From Membranipora membranacea (lineage: Eukaryota; Bryozoa; Gymnolaemata; Cheilostomatida; Membraniporidae): a DNA stretch of 64,000 nucleotides. Below the pieces are notes generated by a model. That model was not told where the DNA came from. It was given only the letters and a program-made list of their open reading frames with translations, and did not search any database. The position numbers and the translations under genes were made by a program. The stretch is from contig OU612070.1 of assembly GCA_914767715.1 (NCBI GenBank), positions 24,352,025 through 24,416,024 of the forward strand. Direction: 5' to 3'. Of the stretch, positions 46,040-56,711 are shown in pieces. Positions within the stretch are counted from its first letter, which is position 1. Each line of letters opens with the position of its first letter.

Positions 46040-46292
46040 GCAGGTCGCGCTGAGCTCAATAGTTCAGCTCGCACTTAGTGTGGCTGAGCGGTTAGCATCA
46101 AAGACTCTGACGCGGGAGGCCCAGGTTTTTTTGATGTTTTTTTCTCAGCTCTATCATGGAAATGGCTACATACTTCGAGATCGAGCCAAGAGATGACAAC
46201 TCAGCTCGATCTAGGCTGACCTCGAAATTAACATGGAACTATGGTGAATGTATTCAGATGATCAATAAAGAAATCATCAATCAATCAATCAA
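46040..46292 (+). mobile_element. tRNA-derived SINE with (AATC)n tail
   Basis: The head GTGTGGCTGAGCGGTTAGCA is tRNA(Ser/Leu)-like and equals the one at about 100; its B box has decayed to a T-run. The body ends with an ATCAATCAATCAATCA tail, a typical short-repeat SINE terminus. Confidence 0.72.
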
Positions 46293-46850
46293 ATTTACAT
46301 ATTACTTATTTATATGCTTGACACCCACCAATACTCCCTCAAGTTTGCCATGTGTCAAAATATTGCGGATTATAACTGCCTTATATTTTTTATGATATGA
46401 TATTTTATGATAATATTAACAGAACATCCTCAAGTCATGACCAACCCTTTATGCTTTTTATTATAGACTGAAATAAATATGTTTCAATGAATATTTCAAC
46501 ACATCACTTGGAGTTTTCTTTTCAAGGTTAGCTCTCCTCTACAGATGAGATTACTTGCACAGTTTTAAGCGGTGCCCTTGATAATAATTATATCATAATA
46601 TGATTAAATATATATTACATATTGCTTATTTATATGCTTGACCCGATCCTCCCTCAAATTTCCAAAGTGTCAAAACACTGTGCTCTATAACCACCTAATA
46701 TATTTCTTATGATAATACACTTCGTTATACTGAAATTATTACCAATCTTACATGGGTCAATCATCATCGTGCTCTAAAAACGCCTTTTACTAAAGATTGA
46801 AACAAATAAATCCCAATGAAAATTTTGAAGCTTCACCTGCTGAACTCAGA
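46293..46850. repeat. Diverged ~310-bp tandem duplication
   Basis: ATTTATATGCTTGAC, CTCCCTCAA, GTGTCAAAA, ATAAC and TTATGATAATA occur in the same order at 46305-46415 and again at 46622-46715, and further words follow to about 46540 and 46850. The two halves have many substitutions. Confidence 0.7.
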
Positions 46851-48863
46851 AGTGATTTTATTTTAGGGAAAATTAGCAAAATCTAGGTTTTTTTGTTTTA
46901 TGCTATCTGATTTATCTTGGTGCTTTTGTAAGATACAATGGAAACAAAAGCATTTCAGCTGTAGTTCACTAGCAAGGTGCACGTGGATACATTTTTGCGA
47001 TGATGCAAACCATTCACTTGGAATGTGTGTAGGGATGTAATGGATAATGTTAATTCGAAATTTCAAACGTCATTTTTATCCAAAACTTTGTAGCTAAAGC
47101 GATCTTATAAAGAGAAAAAAAAATCATATCAGCGTTACCATCGGGATGAAATGGTATCTGGGTCATTGGCAATGCTTCTAGATGCCTGCATTTCCAGCAG
47201 CAACGAAAGAATTTATATGCGCCAGCCTTCAAACAGACATTACGTTATCCCTTTTTTATACTAGTCTAAGTGCTCAGACAGCTGCAATGAAAGTTAGTGG
47301 TAGTAAATTATCAACCACACAGTGTTTGATAATATAACTTACATTGCGGAGGTCTGAGAAGCTCTATCACAGCAACTCCATTTTTGTTGATTCTCACACA
47401 AAAAAATAGCACAATTAGGGCCACTGTGAGACTACGTCTTAGCACTTAGACTAATTAGACTAAATCTCTAACAATGGCGAGCATCAATCTAAATAACCTT
47501 TATTCTGGCATTCATCTGTATCGCCTCGTCTCGTCTGCAGCTCTTCTGCTATGGCAGATCGTAAGTTGTTTTACTTGGTGCTAATACTTGGTTGTTTTAC
47601 TTGGTGCTATTTTCTTCATCCCCCCCGCATCAATTTAGAACACGCTACTTCAAAAGTAATTACAATTGGAAAATATTGCTACGGATTGATACCTCTACTA
47701 GTAACAGTCATTTAAATTTTAATTGACAACAGCGGGATCGGTCAATTTAGGGTTTCCTTTTAGAGGGTATATCCTTGTTGTTGTATCACCAAATATAAGA
47801 ATGAAGTTATATAGTTGTTAATTCCCCTGAGACAGCCATACCGCGGCTTACCGCTGTGTGCTGCACCACCGTGATGTATTGTGGATAGTTGTGCCTGGTG
47901 AAAATGGAGATGAAGATGTATCAATGCAAATTATTTGACAATTTTTCAGGGAACAAGTACCATTGAGGACGTTGTTTGGGAATTAATTTTGATATTTGGA
48001 TATGCTCACTCATATTAATATCTGCTTGTATTGTTGACAGACTTTTTGGACTTCTAATGGATTTTGTCACAAATTTTGAGATTTTTCAGCTTATAAACCG
48101 ACTGAATTTAAAAGCCTTGTCATCCTAAGTGCTCATTCATGTGGATGCTGCATCTGAAAGATCTTTTGATATACTACAAATGATAAAGCCATTTTACACT
48201 ATTCTCCAATACTGTGTGCGGCGTGCGCTAATTAGTACCAATATTGAAAAGGGACAGCTTCGACAACAGTTTCAAATTCGAGCTTAGTAAGCTGTCCACA
48301 AACACTTGACATGGATTCTACTAATGCTCTGCAAACATACAGAGAAATGTTGTGGATCATTCAAAACTTAGTTTTTTTTAACGAGAATTGTCTTTGTATT
48401 TTAGAATGTTCAACGTCAAACTACTGCAAAACTGATCAGGAGCAATAGTTTCAGATTCAACCCCTGATCACATCGGTCACCCAATGGTTTGACAATTGGA
48501 CAACAATTGCTCATTTATTATAATTCATGTTACTGCCAGTGGGTGATGTGATGACAGACAGATTTACTGGAATCTTGCCGTGAAAATTGATAATTCAGCT
48601 CACAGCTCAATCTTCAATGCTATGGACTTAATCAGAGCCAACAAAATTACGAACACAATACATATCATCAGCTTATTTGAAGCACCCTAGACCGATGTCG
48701 GGCTTCTGTCACAACATGAAATCAAGTAGAAGATTTGTACGCTTCATGTTTGATGCACATACTGAACAAAGTTTTCGTATTTAAAAGAAACCATCAGTAT
48801 AATAGTTTCTGTTCTTTAGAAATTGATGCGATCAACCCACAGCCAGCTCTTATGATAGCATTA
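46851..48863. other. Intergenic sequence
   Basis: No gene recognised. TAGTCTAAGTGCT at 47262-47274 is mirrored at 47441-47453, possibly the ends of a 190-bp MITE. The rest is featureless. Confidence 0.35.
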
Positions 48864-49516
48864 GAAATGGCGATCGCCAGGCGTAGGCAGTCGTTCAGGG
48901 GATGGGTGGTAAGCTAGGAAACTCTGTTATTTTTGCATTTTATCACTTTTTTAACTTTAGCACCTGTTGACAGCACTTCTGCCTTATTTCACAAAATTTC
49001 AACCCTTTTTTTAGATTCCCTATGCCCTTAAACATTCAACTATGTTTTTACATCAATAAAATAACATAATGTGCAGACTTATTAATGGTTATCTTCTCCC
49101 ATGTCTTGACATTCTCAGACACGGACACCATCGAATGCTATATATGCATTATTCTGAAGATTTTCGATAGTTTTAATTTTTCGAATTTCAATTCTTTACA
49201 TATTTGAGAATATTTCCATAGTATTTTACAATTCACCAAAGCAATAGCACGGCTTTTCCAGCATGTTTTTGATCAAATTTGTAATATAACATTCTTTGAG
49301 TAGTAGTTCAACAGGTCAATTAGGGGTGTTGTACCTAGCAGTCTCCGAAAAGTGCTGTGTCTGAGAATGTCCAGACATGCGAGAAGACAACCATTAAGTC
49401 TGCACATTAATGTTTTTTTAGGTGCTGTAAACAGGTGCTAAAGTTAAGAAAGCGATAAATTACAAAAACCAGAGTTTCCTAGCTTCCCACCCACCCACTT
49501 AACGATCACCATCTTG
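48864..49516. mobile_element. Foldback element with unequal arms
   Basis: The left arm (about 48864-49140, with GGGTGG, AAGCTAGGAAACTCTG, AACTTTAGCACCTGTT and CATTCTCAGACAC) pairs with the reversed right arm (about 49345-49516). The left arm carries roughly 90 extra bases after GACAGCACTT, so one side has gained or lost sequence since the arms separated. Confidence 0.8.
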
Positions 49517-49680
49517 ATCGCTTTCAAGGAGATACCTGTTACTCTTTTTGGCTAATAAGGGTTGGCTGTGGATCAACCCACTGAATCTGTGTTGCCTTGC
49601 AAAATAGTAGCTGGTGTATTGCTTGATGCTCTTTTCTTCATAATTGGACAGCCTACTCATTTCCTTTTGGCGTATCCTGG

Positions 49681-50146
49681 TGTCGGGAAATTCTATCTTG
49701 TCAGGATAGCCAGCATGGGCTTGGCTTTAATAAGTCCCGATATCCAACTTGTTCGGATGGACGCGTAAAGCCTAACGGCAACCTGCCAGTCGAAAAGTCT
49801 GTTTAAATCAAGGCTACCAGCCAGGCATAAAAATGTGTGGTTTATCAACTATACTATGATTTTATTGTGTACTAACTATCTAACTAAAACTAACAGAGTT
49901 ACAAAGATTTAATGTATAAATCAGTAAAAATGATCGTTTAGTCTCGTCCGCTAGCAAACATGAAGTGTCGATAAGCAGGCTAGAGTAACACTTGTGAAAC
50001 CAATGATTCATAGGAAGTTTAAATACAGTCAAGGCATTAATTGTTATGGACAAATGATTATTAAGGCAAGACATATGAATTTGAATGCATGAATAATAGC
50101 TTCAGTATATAATACATATAGCAGTCAAAGACTGAAATTCCCCACA
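49681..50146 (-). repeat. 3' LTR of the Gypsy element
   Basis: 466 bp, TG...CA ends, uninterrupted. Read against the other copy (56534-56711 plus 60293-60582) I find no difference by eye. Confidence 0.95.
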
Positions 50147-50157
50147 CGCTCCCACCA
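50147..50157 (-). promoter_or_regulatory. Polypurine tract of the Gypsy element
   Basis: GGTGGGAGCG on the minus strand directly abuts the 3' LTR, where plus-strand priming of reverse transcription takes place. Confidence 0.7.
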
Positions 50158-50578
50158 GATACAAATTAATAATGTTGATAAATTAGAGCAAAAATGAATT
50201 AATTGTTTATCTCAAAGTTAAAAAAAGGGGAATTCCAAAAGTCAGCTTCAACGTAAAATATCTGTCACCTCGTCAGTAGATGAGTCGAGAGTAGCGATTG
50301 GTCGGCGAAATTTCTGTGTTGGTAGGAGCTAGTGAGTCGGATATAGGAGTTTCTGCTAGTTTCACCTGCTGGTAGATGACGGCTGAAGGACTGAGATAAG
50401 CGTATTCTGTGTATATTCAGTGATAGATATGCCATGGTATACAGCATACCTGTGCATAAGTCGGATTAATACAATAATATAGTATTTTTATGTCTTTGAC
50501 ATGTGTCCATGCTTTAATAAGTGTTAGCTTACAACATGTCTTATCTGGGTTTCCTTTTTTATTAAAAATCACTACAGG

Positions 50579-53500
50579 TTAATAACTATCTATGTATGAT
50601 AATGATGTGTAGCCTAATATATAGTCGGCTAGATGTTGTGGGAGTTTCCTCAACCTCCCAGTTCTTGCAGGACAAGATGGCTGGGTATCTTGTTCGTTGA
50701 TTTTGTCATCTTCCCCTATTGGGGCAGGTTGACCTGTGTTAGTTGATTTCGGTGTAACCTCTATCTTAGAGCCAGAATTAGACTCCATTTGATTGCCTAA
50801 TTGAGGGTTGTCCGCTCTTGTATTATCATTAATAGCCTGAGAACTTATTGCCTCACTACTACTTTTCTGAGGTTTGTCAATGGCCCCCTTCATGTTGGGT
50901 CTTCTAATTGGCTCTAGAACAGCGGGAGCTTGACCAGATGCATGCTGGGATATTCTGTATGGCTTGAGCCTGGATTCATGCTGCACTGACACCTGTCCAT
51001 TCTTTTCTATTTGGTAAGTATGATTATTCCATGTTTTGGTTATCAGATAAGGCCCACAGAATTTTGGCTGTAGCTTGGTACTTCTGCCCTTTCTTTTTCT
51101 CTTGGACTGAAGTAATACCTGATCCCCTACTTTGTATAATGGTGGTTCTTGGAAATCATTCTGAACAATGTTATGCTGATCTTTACGTAGAGCATCATGT
51201 GCAGCCCTCAATCTATCCTCCATATCCATAACATACTTTTGCACCGGTTTTGGCTTATCTGGTGGTACTGGGTAAACCAGGCTATCAGGTAACCTTAGCT
51301 GGCGACCCAGTAACATATAGTTTGGTGTCTCTTTTGTAGCTGTGTGTGGAGTAGCCCTGATGGCTCTCATTATTTGTGGTAGTAGCATATCCCAATCATC
51401 CTCATGGGCACATTGATTGAGCAACAGAGCACGTAAGCTATTACCAAGTGTATGATTCCCTCTTTCACACACTCCATTTCCTGATGGGTGGAATGGTGTT
51501 GTACGGCGCTTATCTACACGCCATAATTCACACAACTCTTCCATTAGCTCTGATTGAAACTGAGCCCCCTGATCACTGCCTATAGTTTCTGGTAAGCCTA
51601 GGTAGCTAAATACTCTGCTATCTAAGGCATCTGCAACTGTGGGTGCAGTAGCATCTGGTAACGGGATGGCATCTTGCCATCTTGTAAAATGATCAGATAA
51701 TACCAAAATCCATCTATTTCTTCTATTTGTTTCTGAAAGTGGTCCTACTAGGTCAATGGCTATGTGTTGCCAGGGCCTTCCTGCATAGAGCCTTGTTCTA
51801 TTTCCACTTGACTTTGTTTTGCTTGTTTTTGCAGCTTGACACACTTCACATGACAACACAGCTCGCTTGATGTCAGATGTCATACCTGGCCAGTACCATG
51901 ACAATCTAAGTCGGGCCGTGGTTTTACGTACACCTGAATGTATCATTGAGTGGGTTTCCCATATGACGGCTTCTCTTGCCGATTGAGGACAAGCTACCAC
52001 CCATATCTCTTTGTCGTTGAAGGTAAGCCTTACTTCAAGGATACCATCACTTCTCAATCTCATACATGGTATCAAATCGTTCCATCTTTTCAGTTCGGGG
52101 CTCCCCATGCGGAGCTCGTCTTCATTAAGTATTACTTGGCTTTTTACACATTGATAGACCTTTTCTAGGTCACTTGGTTTTTGTTGTTGTAAACATGCTA
52201 GATCAGTAGTCTGAGCCACACATACTATTGGTCTTTCAGTGATATCACTTGATAATGGTCGATTGATTTCTGTCATCAATCTGTCTTGTGTGGTAGCAGC
52301 TATGTCACTATGGGACGGGCCGCCATCTCTATTCTCTATTCGGTTACATTGTTTACAGTTTTCACATTTGATTCTGCTCAGCCCATCAGCATTTCCATGC
52401 TTCGTACCAGGCCTATGTTCTAACTCAAAATCAAACTCAGCCATGCTCTCTAACCATCTCGCGACCTGGTCGGATGGTTCATTTCTTTTGTACAACCAAA
52501 TCAATGATGCATGATCTGTCCTTAGTCGAAACTTGGTACCTATCAAATAGGGTCGAAAATGCTTAATAGCTTTGATCACAGCAAGAAGCTCTTTTCTTGT
52601 CACACAGTAATTGACCTCTTGTGGTGACAGGCTTTTAGAATAATAGGCTATAACTCTCTCATGCCCATCCTGCATTTGTGAGAGTACTGCGCCCGTAGCT
52701 GTGTTGCTAGCATCTGTGTCTAAAATGTACTCAAGACCTGGTATTGGATAACCTAGTATTGGTGCTGTGGTGAGCAACAGTTTGAGTAGCTCAAATGCCT
52801 CTTGACATTCAGTATCCCATACAAATGGGATTTTTCCACTCATTAGCCTGTTCAATGGTCTACATACTTTAGCATAATCCTCTACATACTTTCTGTAGTA
52901 ATTTATCAAGCCATGAAATGATTTCAAGGCTGTTTTACATTCTGGCACTGGCCAATTCTGAACTTTTTCTACCTTTTCAGGATCTGTGGATACTCCATCC
53001 TTGCTTACAATGTGACCCAGATATTTCACACTATCACTGAGGAGTACACACTTGGATGGTTTGAGTTTCAGATTGGCTTCACGGAATCGCTGAAAGACTT
53101 CTTCTAACCGACTCATGTGATTAGAGAATGTGTCACTGAATATTATTACATCATCAAGATATATGAGTAAAGACTTCCAATGCAAGCCCCGGAGCACTTT
53201 TTCCATAAGGCGTTCAAAACATGCAGGGGCATTCGTTAGCCCGAAAGGAAGAACCTTCCAATTCCACAGACCGCTTCGCGTTATGAATGCTGACTTTTCT
53301 TGAGCATCTTTGTCTAACGGGACCTGCCAATAGGAGGAGCACATATCAAGAGTGCTAAAATATTCACTACCTGCTAATGAATCCAAACTCTCATCGATTC
53401 GAGGTATTGGGTAAACATCCTTTTTTGTAACACTATTTAATTTACGGTAGTCTATACAGAAGCGCCACTCTGGAGCGTCATCTGGTTTCAATGTCTTTTT

Positions 53501-54961
53501 CCTTACTAGGACGACAGGGTGCGACCACGCCCCTTCACCGGGGTAAATCAGTCCTTGCTCAAGTAACTTGTTTACTTGTTTTTCAACTTGTTTTTCCTTT
53601 TCTGGTCCCAGCCTCCTAGGGAGGTGTTTTATTGGTTTAGTGTCCTCTAAAACTGGAATGGAATGTTCAACCAACTTTGTTTGACCAATATCTGAATCAC
53701 CTTGACTGAAAACATCCGAGTATTTTGTCAATAAATTCACTATTGCTCCTTTGTGATCAGCTGATTTCATCTCATGAGTTGTTTTCCTACAAAGCTCTTT
53801 CATGTGGTTTGGCACCATGCTGTCATAATGGTCACTCAGCTTTGAAGGTATACAATCACTTTGTCCTTCAATATTTTCATTTTGACTCAAAACATCTGCC
53901 ATGTTTACTGCATTAACTTCTTCTCCCACTGTATTTTGTGGCTTCATGATGTGGCCTGTTTTGGTGTTCATAAGCTGATCATCCTTTGATAGTGATATGA
54001 AATCAGCAAAAACAGTTCCGGCTCTCAGGATGATTTCATCCTCTAAGATATTGCAGCAGTGTACTAAAATTCTATTCAGCCCATCTGGCTCGCACAGTGT
54101 TGATGCCACCAAAATATTTTCTGGCATTTTGTGATTCATTTTAGTTCCTGTTATACCACATATGCCACTGGTGTTATTACACAACTTTGCTTGAATAGCC
54201 ATCTCAGATCTTGCTGGGATTATTGTATCACATATTACTTGGACATTGCTTACAAGCAAATCCCCTAATCTGTCAACACATGACAGATTTTTATTATTGA
54301 TATACAGCGAAGCTTTCTTGAAGTTTAGCGTACACCCGCTTGCTTTGAAGAATGACATTCCAAGTATAGCATCATGTGTAATTCTACTCACAATAAATTC
54401 CTCAACAAATTTTTCTCCTCGCACTGAACAATGCAGCTTTATCTTTCCTAGGAGGGGTAGTTTTGACCCATCTGCCATTACTCCGGATTTTTCCAGAGGC
54501 TCAATTTCAGATTTGAGTGATTCTGGGAGTCTATCATACACATGCCTTGATAGTACAGATTTAGAACACCCAGAATCAAGTAAATACAGTATACTCTTTC
54601 CACCAGCTTTGCCTGGCAGATAATAACATGAATTTGACTCATAATGACACAATTCATTACAGCTGACATCCTCATTGTCATTTCTTCCATCGTTATTTTC
54701 ACAGAGTTTTTCCTCAGGTATTATTGATTCTGTTATTCTATCTATTTCTACTTGGCTGGTGATGCTCCTCTGTCTACAGATTGAGCCAACCTCAACATTT
54801 TGAGACACACTAGACTGGTCGGATATTTTCCCAAGTTTACTGCTTGGATCAGCCTTCGAAGCCTGATCACATTCACTTTCCGCAGTGTTCAATGGGGTTT
54901 GATTTCCATGCTCAGCACTAGGCTTTTTGTCACCTTTTTGATGGTTGCCCAACTTAGACAT
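50579..54961 (-). CDS. pol: Gypsy Pol polyprotein (protease, RT, RNase H, integrase)
   Basis: A continuous frame of 1460 residues from the first ATG; it is also open upstream to the slippery site at 55033. Domains: aspartic protease with LLDSGCSKS (DSG at 129-131); reverse transcriptase at about 450-620 with LPFGLTNAPA and YLDD at 601-604; RNase H from about 746 (LDTDASNTATGAV); integrase with an HHCC zinc site (HSMIHSGV ... CEVCQAAK) and a DDE core (IAIDLVGPL, GSDQGAQFQ, and the Glu in NGVCERGN); then a C-terminal tail without a recognisable chromodomain. It copies the element's RNA into DNA and integrates it in the nucleus. Length and motifs are complete. Expression as Gag-Pol by -1 frameshifting is inferred from the overlap. 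Confidence 0.97.
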   Translation of the reverse strand: MSKLGNHQKGDKKPSAEHGNQTPLNTAESECDQASKADPSSKLGKISDQSSVSQNVEVGSICRQRSITSQVEIDRITESIIPEEKLCENNDGRNDNEDVSCNELCHYESNSCYYLPGKAGGKSILYLLDSGCSKSVLSRHVYDRLPESLKSEIEPLEKSGVMADGSKLPLLGKIKLHCSVRGEKFVEEFIVSRITHDAILGMSFFKASGCTLNFKKASLYINNKNLSCVDRLGDLLVSNVQVICDTIIPARSEMAIQAKLCNNTSGICGITGTKMNHKMPENILVASTLCEPDGLNRILVHCCNILEDEIILRAGTVFADFISLSKDDQLMNTKTGHIMKPQNTVGEEVNAVNMADVLSQNENIEGQSDCIPSKLSDHYDSMVPNHMKELCRKTTHEMKSADHKGAIVNLLTKYSDVFSQGDSDIGQTKLVEHSIPVLEDTKPIKHLPRRLGPEKEKQVEKQVNKLLEQGLIYPGEGAWSHPVVLVRKKTLKPDDAPEWRFCIDYRKLNSVTKKDVYPIPRIDESLDSLAGSEYFSTLDMCSSYWQVPLDKDAQEKSAFITRSGLWNWKVLPFGLTNAPACFERLMEKVLRGLHWKSLLIYLDDVIIFSDTFSNHMSRLEEVFQRFREANLKLKPSKCVLLSDSVKYLGHIVSKDGVSTDPEKVEKVQNWPVPECKTALKSFHGLINYYRKYVEDYAKVCRPLNRLMSGKIPFVWDTECQEAFELLKLLLTTAPILGYPIPGLEYILDTDASNTATGAVLSQMQDGHERVIAYYSKSLSPQEVNYCVTRKELLAVIKAIKHFRPYLIGTKFRLRTDHASLIWLYKRNEPSDQVARWLESMAEFDFELEHRPGTKHGNADGLSRIKCENCKQCNRIENRDGGPSHSDIAATTQDRLMTEINRPLSSDITERPIVCVAQTTDLACLQQQKPSDLEKVYQCVKSQVILNEDELRMGSPELKRWNDLIPCMRLRSDGILEVRLTFNDKEIWVVACPQSAREAVIWETHSMIHSGVRKTTARLRLSWYWPGMTSDIKRAVLSCEVCQAAKTSKTKSSGNRTRLYAGRPWQHIAIDLVGPLSETNRRNRWILVLSDHFTRWQDAIPLPDATAPTVADALDSRVFSYLGLPETIGSDQGAQFQSELMEELCELWRVDKRRTTPFHPSGNGVCERGNHTLGNSLRALLLNQCAHEDDWDMLLPQIMRAIRATPHTATKETPNYMLLGRQLRLPDSLVYPVPPDKPKPVQKYVMDMEDRLRAAHDALRKDQHNIVQNDFQEPPLYKVGDQVLLQSKRKRKGRSTKLQPKFCGPYLITKTWNNHTYQIEKNGQVSVQHESRLKPYRISQHASGQAPAVLEPIRRPNMKGAIDKPQKSSSEAISSQAINDNTRADNPQLGNQMESNSGSKIEVTPKSTNTGQPAPIGEDDKINEQDTQPSCPARTGRLRKLPQHLADYILGYTSLSYIDSY

Positions 54962-55014
54962 ATTTACACCAGCCTTTTCTTGTGAAAGGTTAGGTTCATC
55001 AGTAGCTGGTGAGT

Positions 55015-55950
55015 TTACTGAGAACCTGTGGTGTTTCCCTGATTTTTATTAGGACATTCCCTAGCCATATGATTTTCTGAGCCACATGTATAGCATGCTC
55101 GTTTTCTCTGCCTAGTATTTTGTACACTGGCGTTTGATCCAGCCAACTTTTCTATAGCCTTTGTATTTCTATCCATTATCTCCATTATTTTGGTCAGGAT
55201 TTCTGTTTGTTTAGCTGTTTCACTACTGGTACTCTCAGTGATTTTAGCTTTGGGTCTATTTTGATAATCTCTACGTGTTGAGTGCATACCTACAGCATTA
55301 CAGTCAAAGTCATCTTCATTTTCAGAGTCAGAATTTTCTGAATAGCTTGTGACATTTATTTGCGGCCTTTGTCTGAGGTTAGAGCCAGCCTGAACATAAT
55401 CATCTGAAGCCCGACATATTTCGGCTACAGTGTTGAGTTCTATTGTCATTAGATGTCTCAATAACTGACGATTTTCTATGCACCTACGTACATTTTCTAT
55501 GGCGATATCTTCTTGATGAGCAGCGCCCATGTTTGGATATGCAATTCTTACTAATTTTAGAACTTCTACTCCTAGTGAGTGAAACTTTTGACCCTGTTCT
55601 TTTCTTACAGTGGACAATTTGTCACGTGCTTGTCTCTGTGTCAGACCAAACCTGGCTCTCAGGTTAACAAAAATCGCTTCAATGTTATCTCCTCTAGCAC
55701 ATTCTTGAGCTTGTTTCTCAAGACATAATCTGATATTTAGATGGGCTGCCTGGGGATTCCAGTTATTGGCTTGGGCCACATCAGTGAATTTTTGAATGAA
55801 TAATTCAATATCTTCACTTCCATCATACTTTGGCGGTTTAAAGTGGTCTCTCCCACCATTCATCTGCCTGAACGCATTTTGTACGGCATTTGCTAGACGG
55901 TCTGCTTCATCAGCCGGCTGTTGCCTGGCAGCATTACCTCTGTTTGCCAT
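55015..55950 (-). CDS. gag: Gypsy Gag protein
   Basis: A 311-residue frame starting MANRGNAARQQ. The middle is a helical capsid-like region (FKPPKYDGSEDIELFIQKF is typical of Ty3/Gypsy gag), followed by an acidic linker (YSENSDSENEDDFD) and one CCHC zinc knuckle, C-YT-C-GSEN-H-MARE-C, near residues 283-296 for RNA packaging. The stop is at 55015-55017. Pol lies in the -1 frame and is open across this stop. Confidence 0.93.
   Translation of the reverse strand: MANRGNAARQQPADEADRLANAVQNAFRQMNGGRDHFKPPKYDGSEDIELFIQKFTDVAQANNWNPQAAHLNIRLCLEKQAQECARGDNIEAIFVNLRARFGLTQRQARDKLSTVRKEQGQKFHSLGVEVLKLVRIAYPNMGAAHQEDIAIENVRRCIENRQLLRHLMTIELNTVAEICRASDDYVQAGSNLRQRPQINVTSYSENSDSENEDDFDCNAVGMHSTRRDYQNRPKAKITESTSSETAKQTEILTKIMEIMDRNTKAIEKLAGSNASVQNTRQRKRACYTCGSENHMARECPNKNQGNTTGSQ
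55033..55039 (-). promoter_or_regulatory. -1 ribosomal frameshift site GGGAAAC
   Basis: In the gag frame the bases read G GGA AAC, the canonical X XXY YYZ arrangement, 16 bases before the gag stop codon. Slipping back one base enters the pol frame, which is open from there through to its first ATG and beyond. No downstream pseudoknot was worked out. Confidence 0.7.
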
Positions 55951-55984
55951 AATTCTTTTTGTATGTAGTATTGATAATTTGCAA

Positions 55985-56345
55985 CGTTGATATACCTCTT
56001 CGTTGTCTACTATTTTAGTAGCGCTGCGAGAGCTTGTATATTTTTAATAATTTGAAATGTTGATATACCTCTTTGCGGTCTACTATTTTAGTAGCGCTGT
56101 TAGAGCTTGTATATTTTTAATAATTTGAAATGTTGATATACCTCTTTGCGGTCTACTATTTTAGTAGCACTGTTAGAGCTTGTATATTTTTTAATAATTT
56201 GAAATGTTGATATACCTCTTTGCGGTCTACTATTTTAGTAGCGCTGTTAGAGCTTGTATATTTTTAATAATTTGAAATGTTGATATACCTCTTTGCGGTC
56301 TACTATTTTAGTAGCGCTGTTAGAGTTTGTATATTATTAATAGAC
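55985..56345 (-). repeat. Five 73-bp tandem repeats in the Gypsy leader
   Basis: Five copies begin GTTGATATACCTCTT at 55985, 56058, 56131, 56205 and 56278. Each contains the palindrome CTACTATTTTAGTAG. They lie between the primer site and the gag start, i.e. in the 5' untranslated leader of the genomic RNA. A part of the motif recurs once more near 56410-56430. Confidence 0.93.
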
Positions 56346-56515
56346 TAAGAAAAAATATATGTGCCCAAAAATTTCTTGAAATAATTATTTTCTCTGGTCT
56401 GGTCACTACAGAAGTTCTCTGGTCTACAGTTTAGTAGAGCTGTGAGCGCAATGACATTCTTAGACCAAGAAAAGACTTTTCACTAAATTTCCAAATTACC
56501 TGCTTTACGCATCCA

Positions 56516-56532
56516 TCCCACTTCTGACACCA
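56516..56532 (-). promoter_or_regulatory. Primer-binding site of the Gypsy element
   Basis: On the minus strand, one base after the 5' LTR end (CCCGACA), TGGTGTCAGAAGTGGGA begins with TGG, the complement of a tRNA CCA tail. The tRNA identity was not determined. Confidence 0.75.
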
Positions 56533-56533
56533 G

Positions 56534-56711
56534 TGTCGGGAAATTCTATCTTGTCAGGATAGCCAGCATGGGCTTGGCTTTAATAAGTCCCGATATCCAA
56601 CTTGTTCGGATGGACGCGTAAAGCCTAACGGCAACCTGCCAGTCGAAAAGTCTGTTTAAATCAAGGCTACCAGCCAGGCATAAAAATGTGTGGTTTATCA
56701 ACTATACTATG
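56534..56711 (-). repeat. 5' LTR of the Gypsy element, first fragment
   Basis: Equals 49681-49858 base for base as far as I can read, then is cut by the nested element. Confidence 0.95.

Noticed and set aside
46863-47232. Minus-strand short open frames
   Set aside because: No splice borders, domain or composition typical of coding sequence.
49880-50074. Small gene duplicated at 60316-60510
   Set aside because: Both are the same antisense frame inside the identical LTR copies.
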